A stretch of DNA of 64,000 nt from Marthasterias glacialis. Taxonomy: Eukaryota; Echinodermata; Asteroidea; Forcipulatida; Asteriidae. Where the stretch lies: NCBI GenBank assembly GCA_911728455.2, contig OU452228.1, positions 7,924,129 through 7,988,128 of the forward strand, written 5' to 3'. Below are positions 60,801 to 64,000 of this stretch, piece by piece (position 1 is the stretch's first letter; each line of letters opens with the position of its first letter). The notes under the pieces were generated by a model. It saw nothing but the letters and a program-made list of their open reading frames with translations. It made no database searches and was not told where the DNA came from. Made by a program: the position numbers and the translations under genes.

Positions 60801-62558
60801 AAGGTGACCTGTGGATTTCACATAAACTAGTCCTAACTTATAATATGACTTGTCCTGTAAGGTAGGACTAGTTAGTTACTCGATCGTCCTAACTCGAGAT
60901 AAGACTATTCCTAAAGCATTTTTTTTTCGTGTAGCTCTGCGTTTTCGCACATTGTCGTTGTTGCTTTAAATGAACATGTATTTCTGAATGTGCAATCTGA
61001 TGTTGCAGGTGTACGTGGTGCAGTCTTTACTGACGACGTTTCTGGATGTGTTTCATCTACCCCATTCCTGGATATTCCTCTTACCGACAAGCGGCATCAT
61101 CTGCGTGCTCAGCTTCTTGATTTCACTCCCGATGGTAACAGAGGTAAAAGACCATTGAGCTATATATACATATTGACAGACACACAAAGCCAAAGTGCAA
61201 GACTGACAACTATGGGTGGGTCAAATTTTTTTTAGCGTCACCTGAAAACTCACTGAAGATAAAGTTCATAACTGTAGGGTACCAGCCTCCTGTCTGACAT
61301 ACTCAGGCATGCAGTTGTTCAGCTGATCAACTGATGTCCTATTTTAGTTTTTAAAAAAATAGCATAATGCTATAGCAAACTGAAATGAAACATGTACACA
61401 GTTTTAACTGCTTGGCATTTTGTTTCTTATTTTGAAATTACAATCATGCCTGAAAACTGTCGAAGTCGAGAATTTGAATGCAACATATTTCCAAAATCGA
61501 TGTTGGTTATTTCGAAATATGCAACCCTACACAAAGCTAGGACCCATTTGTTGTTGTTTTTACTCAAGATGGTGTGTTTTCGCAAACCACAGGATAGAAA
61601 TGGATTTACTCTCTCTCAAAAAAAAAAAAAAAATTAGAGAGAGATAGAAAACAAATTTGGTCTACTTTACTGGTACTCATCTGCAGTTGCTCAAAATTTG
61701 TTACTAAGCATATATCATCGCCTTCCTCTATACAGAGTATACAAGGGGAACAAATCTTGAGAGTAACATAATTACCATCAATAAAAATGTACTTCTTTTC
61801 TGACTAATAATATTGACTTATGGCTTGTACTATTGGCTTGTTTTGCAGGGTGGCTACGCTGTTGTAAAGGCAATCGATTTCCCACTGTTAGTTTGGACCG
61901 CTCCATTTATTGCTATGTTGTTTCCGCTCTGTGCAATCTGGATATACGGTAACTATCATTTTGGGTTGTTTGTACCCTTCACCGATGGGTGATCAGCACC
62001 GTAAACCCATGGGTATATTGCTGGGGTGGGATTCCAACCCCAGGCCCATCCGTTTTAGTATGCGTAGACCAGTTCTTTATTCATTAACCTGTTTGTGTGT
62101 GATTTTGTATTGAAGGTTGTTTTGTTTGTTTACTCTTTTGAGCCTTTTTTTTTTGAACTGGTCAATTTATCATTGTCTGAATTGACTGGCTACGTTTTAA
62201 GACCACTGTCAGGCAACAATTCATCAAAACGTGTTTGATGTCTTTGGCAGAATCTGTGCTGTAGACAGCACAAACCAATATAATCTGAAGTGTTGTACAT
62301 GTATTGGTTTTCTTCTTGTGCATGGGACCCATTTAAACCATTCGATTGCCAGTGTTTGAGTCAAGAATGGGCTACACACACAAAAAAATACAAGTTTGGC
62401 AGTAACCTGGTTCAACTTGTTCTCTTTCAGGCACAATTCCCAAATGGGACATTTTGAGGCTTCCACGGGAGATCCAGATAATGGTGAATTTTTTCCCGAA
62501 GCTATTGCAGATAATCTTCCTTCCTTTCTGGGCTGTCATCATCCCTTTAGCCATGGCG
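51870..62558 (+). CDS. SLC6-family (Na+/Cl--symporter-like) membrane protein, 3' incomplete
   Basis: Twelve-TM transporter fold of the neurotransmitter/amino-acid symporter family, plasma membrane. Eleven exons with compatible phases cover TM1 to about TM11; TM12 and the stop were not found and probably lie beyond the window. Landmarks in order: WWNKIEFIFA...LPYYVYSNGGG (TM1), YLVLEMAVGQF (TM2), LPW and the paired loop cysteines CSHEWNTDHC (TM3-EL2), LTGK (TM4), LIRGATLNGA (TM5), ASYNKFHNN (TM6), TEVAGPG (TM7-8 loop), TEGGYAVVKAID (TM9-10), AIWIYG (TM10). The N-terminus is proline-rich. The conserved TM1 signature NVWRFPY is replaced by SFATLPY, and the expected Na+-site residues in TM1, TM6 and TM7 are not kept, so ordinary Na+-coupled uptake is doubtful. 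Family membership is firm; substrate is unknown. Confidence 0.88.
52481..52747 (+). CDS. SLC6-like exon 1: Pro-rich N-terminus and TM1
   Basis: The open frame runs from either acceptor (52462 or 52481) to G|GTAATT, phase 1. The cytosolic part is Pro/Glu/Arg-rich (EEPEPATPVPQNEARN, MPRPTRPFPISSRDE). TM1 is KIEFIFACIAVCNTHSSFAT, then LPYYVYSNGGG. It aligns without gaps to the family's TM1, but at the unwound stretch the family's GNVWR reads SSFAT. Confidence 0.87.
53035..53301. mobile_element. Foldback element in SLC6-like intron 1
   Basis: A perfect 17-bp inverted repeat (AAAGATACTAGAAACAC at 53035-53051; its complement at 53285-53301) extends inward with mismatches to about 33 bp (ATAGGACACTT / AGTGTCCTTT). 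No coding capacity. It ends about 50 bp before the next exon. Confidence 0.85.
53355..53486 (+). CDS. SLC6-like exon 2: TM2
   Basis: The acceptor is TTTTCTCTAG and the donor AAGG|GTTTGT. It encodes LFFIVVSILSILLAFPYL, then VLEMAVGQFSSSGFISAW and NFAPLFKG. The spacing from NGGG to LE-x3-GQF equals that of canonical SLC6 proteins. Phase 1 to phase 1. Confidence 0.92.
53934..54234 (+). CDS. SLC6-like exon 3: TM3 and large extracellular loop
   Basis: The acceptor is GACAATCAG and the donor CCAG|GTAAAA, phase 2. It contains LGLVATLYLVLQNAFNN, SSYYLLYAFHAVSS, LPW, then CSHEWNTDHC with the two loop cysteines that form a disulfide in this family. The loop continues with an NVS glycosylation site and a Gln/Asp-rich stretch to ASEFA. 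Confidence 0.92.
54646..54890. mobile_element. Foldback MITE, copy 2 (same family as 10957-11201)
   Basis: The same order of motifs: GAGTGAAACTCACTGTGCAT, GTTGAAAATACCCGTCTTTC, the 12-bp inverted repeat TTGTCCGCCATA/TATGGCGGACAA, and the ending TTTAACATTTACAGAG. It lies in the intron before SLC6-like exon 4, about 155 bp from the exon. Confidence 0.8.
55045..55177 (+). CDS. SLC6-like exon 4: TM4
   Basis: The acceptor is TTTGTTTGTAG and the donor AAA|GTAAGT, phase 0. It encodes YLIMDGGNDLTNIGGLKP, then NLVFSLLATWGVILLLTC and LGAKLTGK. In canonical members this region carries GLKSSGK-like endings of TM4, which matches. Confidence 0.88.
56352..56486 (+). CDS. SLC6-like exon 5: TM5
   Basis: The acceptor is TTTCTACAG; the donor is GAG|GTTCGT, a weaker site. 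It encodes VALFLVPVTIILPFALLIRG, then ATLNGALNGLMFYWRIHWW and QISTLE. LIRG-x-TL-x-GA is a strong family match. Confidence 0.9.
57001..57080. repeat. Compound (CTG)n, (TGTT)n and (ATTT)n simple repeat
   Basis: CTGCTGCTGCTGCTGCC is followed by TTTGTTTGTTTGTTTG and TTTATTTATTTA, directly before the acceptor of exon 6, so the repeat forms part of its pyrimidine tract. Confidence 0.9.
57090..57193 (+). CDS. SLC6-like exon 6: TM6
   Basis: The acceptor is ATCATGCAG and the donor GCCT|GTGAGT, phase 2. It encodes FWRNAISCVVYINVLGYGVF, then SSLASYNKFHNNFC. ASYNKF-x-NN is nearly diagnostic. The Ser expected in the unwound TM6 stretch (F-S-L-G) is replaced by Ile. Confidence 0.92.
57498..57536 (+). repeat. 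CTGATGA...GAAACGTCG module, copy C
   Basis: CTGATGA at 57499, a GGC/GCC-type weak hairpin, then CGAAACGTCGAAAAC. It has the hammerhead-like core words CTGATGA and GAAA, but the closing base pair between them does not form. It lies in the intron after SLC6-like exon 6. Confidence 0.45.
57628..58112. repeat. ACTTGCAAGTTAC palindromic tandem repeat
   Basis: The palindrome ACTTGCAAGT and its variants (ACTAGCAAGT, CTATCTAGCAAGTTA, CATTTGAAAGTCA) recur dozens of times over about 485 bp in steps of roughly 12-18 bp, with larger repeats near 110-180 bp. It occupies the intron just before SLC6-like exon 7. Confidence 0.95.
58164..58288 (+). CDS. SLC6-like exon 7: TM7
   Basis: The acceptor is CTTTACACAG and the donor CCAG|GTATTT, phase 1. 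It encodes DACFVVFAVIVIGAIRVLMV, then ATLVGGYAYVASAGVTEVAG and P. VTEVAGPG is conserved. A hydrophobic residue replaces the Asn ligand expected in TM7, and an arginine (GAIRVL) lies within the membrane span. Confidence 0.88.
58746..58858 (+). CDS. SLC6-like exon 8: TM8 first part
   Basis: The acceptor is ATTTTGCAG and the donor TCC|GTAAGT, phase 0. It encodes GLEFLLADMPRVLSILPS, then ATAWSCVYFVTIFLTTISSS. The family's ITLGLDS reads LTTISSS, so the Asp position is Ser. Confidence 0.88.
59079..59324. mobile_element. Foldback element 1 in SLC6-like intron 8
   Basis: Perfect 13-bp ends (GAATTAGCGGCTG / CAGCCGCTAATTC), with inner paired words (GGCCTTTTCCAAAC / GTTTGGAAAACGCC) and a C run at about 59248-59262. 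The interior is GC-rich. Confidence 0.85.
59451..59850. mobile_element. Foldback element 2 in SLC6-like intron 8
   Basis: Perfect 16-bp terminal inverted repeats GGACACATTGCCTTCG / CGAAGGCAATGTGTCC bounding 400 bp with no coding potential. An internal inverted pair (GTCCGCCATTTTGT / CATGGCGGACTG) lies at about 59616-59663. Confidence 0.85.
59852..60309. mobile_element. Foldback element 3 in SLC6-like intron 8
   Basis: It abuts element 2. Its ends are TTTAAAGGTCCCATGAA and, inverted, TTAAAGGGCCCATGAA, 458 bp apart. No coding capacity. Confidence 0.7.
60811..60917. mobile_element. Short repeat, CCTAACTTAGGACTAG family, copy 2
   Basis: GTGGATTTCACA, ACTAGTCCTAACTTATAA, GGTAGGACTAGTTAG, then GTCCTAACTCGAGATAAGAC. 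The word order matches 46109-46222. It lies in SLC6-like intron 8, about 90 bp before exon 9. Confidence 0.65.
61009..61143 (+). CDS. SLC6-like exon 9: TM8 end and TM9
   Basis: The acceptor is GATGTTGCAG and the donor GAG|GTAAAA, phase 0. It encodes VYVVQSLLTTFLDVFHLPHS, then WIFLLPTSGIICVLSFLISL and PMVTE. LDVFHLP corresponds to the family's D-x-FP region after TM8. Confidence 0.85.
61849..61948 (+). CDS. SLC6-like exon 10: TM10
   Basis: The acceptor is TTTTGCAG and the donor ACG|GTAACT, phase 1. It encodes GGYAVVKAIDFPLLVWTAPF, then IAMLFPLCAIWIYG. Joined to exon 9 it gives TEGGY, equivalent to TQGG/FGGAY of canonical members, and ends with the typical W-x-YG. Confidence 0.88.
61980..62070 (-). 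mobile_element. Probable tRNA-derived SINE fragment
   Basis: On the minus strand, ACTAAAACGGATGGGCCTGG is followed by a B-box-like GGTTGGAATCCC in a T-arm-like hairpin (TGGGG...CCCCA). It differs from the SINE at 39029. It starts just after SLC6-like exon 10. Confidence 0.4.
62431..62558 (+). CDS. SLC6-like exon 11: TM11 region
   Basis: The acceptor is TCTCTTTCAG and the donor GCG|GTAAGA, phase 0. It encodes GTIPKWDILRLPREIQIMV, then NFFPKLLQIIFLPFWAVIIP and LAMA. The next exon (TM12 and C-terminus) is not identified before 64000. Confidence 0.85.
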
Positions 62559-64000
62559 GTAAGATTAGCTGTTTCAATTTAGTCATTTCTACAGAGCCAA
62601 ATATTCAAAGAGCTGCTAACATGAAGAACAAAAAGAAGCTTAGCGCAAAACAATGATGCTATAACCGGAATAAGGTTACCAGACAAGTAACTATTCCACA
62701 TGCTCTGTATTTGACTGGTTTCCTGCTATTTTTTTGCTGAGCAGAAAATTGTTCATGCTTGAGCAGCTCTATGAAATTGGGCCCTGGTAATGCAGTCCAC
62801 TTTAGACGGTGCAAGTCTCGCGCGTTTATGGACTCTCCACGCTAAATTGCGAGATTTTGTTTTCTTCACACGTTTAAAGCAATGTGCATGGGAACCCAGG
62901 GTTCCGCTGGATGAACCATACAGTTCAGCCGTTCGAGTTCGCCCAAAACTTGCACAATTTAATTTTTTTTTTTTTTTTGAAGGCATGTTGTGTTTCCACT
63001 CCTGTTAGGGCAATGTAATACAAGGGGCAATTTACAGGCAATCTCCAAGAAGAAATAACATTCACACTTTCATCTTCACATAACTGACTTGAGGACAGTA
63101 AGATACTTTCAGTAAAATGTATGTTGTGCTACTGATAATGTTCCTTTTGCCGCATTGATACCTCTCGTCTCTGACCCCTGGAAAGGAAGCACCGAAAAAC
63201 AATGTATTTATTTTATTATTTATTTTAAATCTTTGGACACGTATTTATATAGTTTACAATTTAAAATGCCCAGGTCAAGACAAAAGTTAAAAACAACTGT
63301 CATCATAGATGTGTCCGACCTAAAATCCGTAAAAGCAACAAAATATACAAACAGTAAAATATAAACATTAAAAAAAAAAAAAAAAAAAGGAGGGAAGCCA
63401 CAACACCCCAGCAATGAATAAATAGGAAAAACTTGAAAACACCCAAGGGGTTGGAGAAGACCACAAAAAAAAAAAAAAAAGGGCACAGGAGGGAAAAACA
63501 AGATTAGATGCTGTTAAAAATGGTCTCTCAAACTAGACTTCAAAACATTAAAAGACTCAGTGATGAGATTGTTCCTTATATCTACCCTAAGATTAGAGAA
63601 CAATTTTGGAAAACGAACGAAACCACAAAACTTAAACTTGTCTGTACGAGGCTTAGCATGATGAAAAGTAAGAACATCCGGGTGTCTCGGATTCACAACC
63701 AAAGTATTTAAAAAACTACTCATAAAACCATAATTGGGAAACCAAAACAATGGTGATTGGCTCCCGAAACTGACTGCTATGCGCGGACGCTTGTTGAAAA
63801 CTTTCGAGCGCCCTTATATAGGGCGCTTGGTACGCATGTGTCAAAATGAGTTCGCGCGTTGCAAAATGCAAGTCTTTTTACATAATCATAATTCTAATGA
63901 TTCGTTTTTACGCGGTCACCATAAACTGCATACAGTTAAGACAGGTCACAAAAAAAAGAAGAATGGGAGGGGACCAGTTGCTCTATGATTAATGATGCCA
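62559..64000 (+). other. Intron 11 of the SLC6-like gene; no further exon found
   Basis: Two A-rich tracts (63370-63388, 63463-63479) flank sequence that looks like a degraded interspersed repeat between about 63200 and 63760. None of the frames here resembles TM12. Confidence 0.5.

Overview
The window is invertebrate metazoan nuclear DNA. It is AT-rich, has small exons with GT-AG introns of about 0.4-8 kb, and carries many short foldback elements, microsatellites and tRNA-derived SINE pieces. There are no bacterial or viral features. The gene families (VEGF-C/D-type growth factors, a chondroitin/dermatan-type carbohydrate sulfotransferase, a SLC6-type transporter) and the MITE-rich introns fit a marine deuterostome, most likely an echinoderm. 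That placement is inference, because no species-specific marker can be checked here.

Layout. (1) 1-12093: no gene recognised; 5' flank or first intron of VEGF-like gene 1. (2) 12094-21679 (+): VEGF-like gene 1, exons 2-5; its signal-peptide exon was not found. (3) 21680-29125: intergenic, with a hexamer microsatellite, a 68-bp satellite array and a palindrome-rich array of about 150-bp units. (4) 29126-35558 (+): VEGF-like gene 2, complete in five exons, 449 codons. (5) 35559-40228: intergenic, with a TATA-type candidate promoter and untranslated exon, two SINE copies and a long hairpin element. (6) 42765-40229 (-): HNK-1-family carbohydrate sulfotransferase in three exons, 480 codons. The longest open frame of its last exon runs into an intron and gives a false N-terminus. 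(7) 42766-51869: no gene, one GC-rich candidate promoter. (8) about 51870-62558 and probably beyond (+): SLC6-like transporter with 11 recognisable exons covering TM1 to about TM11; the 3' end was not found and probably lies beyond the window.

The two VEGF-like genes are tandem paralogues. All four intron positions that can be compared have the same phases (0, 1, 0, 2), and both encode a PDGF/VEGF cystine knot followed by VEGF-C/D-like C-x10-C-x-C-x-C repeats. Gene 2 has an extra hydrophilic, acidic tail. Both would be secreted ligands for receptor tyrosine kinases. The sulfotransferase would act in the Golgi on glycosaminoglycans, which bind many growth factors, but the shared location alone is not evidence of a functional link.

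The most unusual item is the SLC6-like protein. It keeps the SLC6 fold landmarks (NGGG, LE-x3-GQF, LPW plus the paired loop cysteines, ASYNKF-x-NN, GPG, TEGG) but has lost the TM1 signature and most expected Na+/Cl- ligands. This suggests a transporter-derived protein with changed ion coupling or a non-transport role. Its introns carry several foldback elements; the 2.1-kb intron between exons 8 and 9 alone holds three plus a further repeat.
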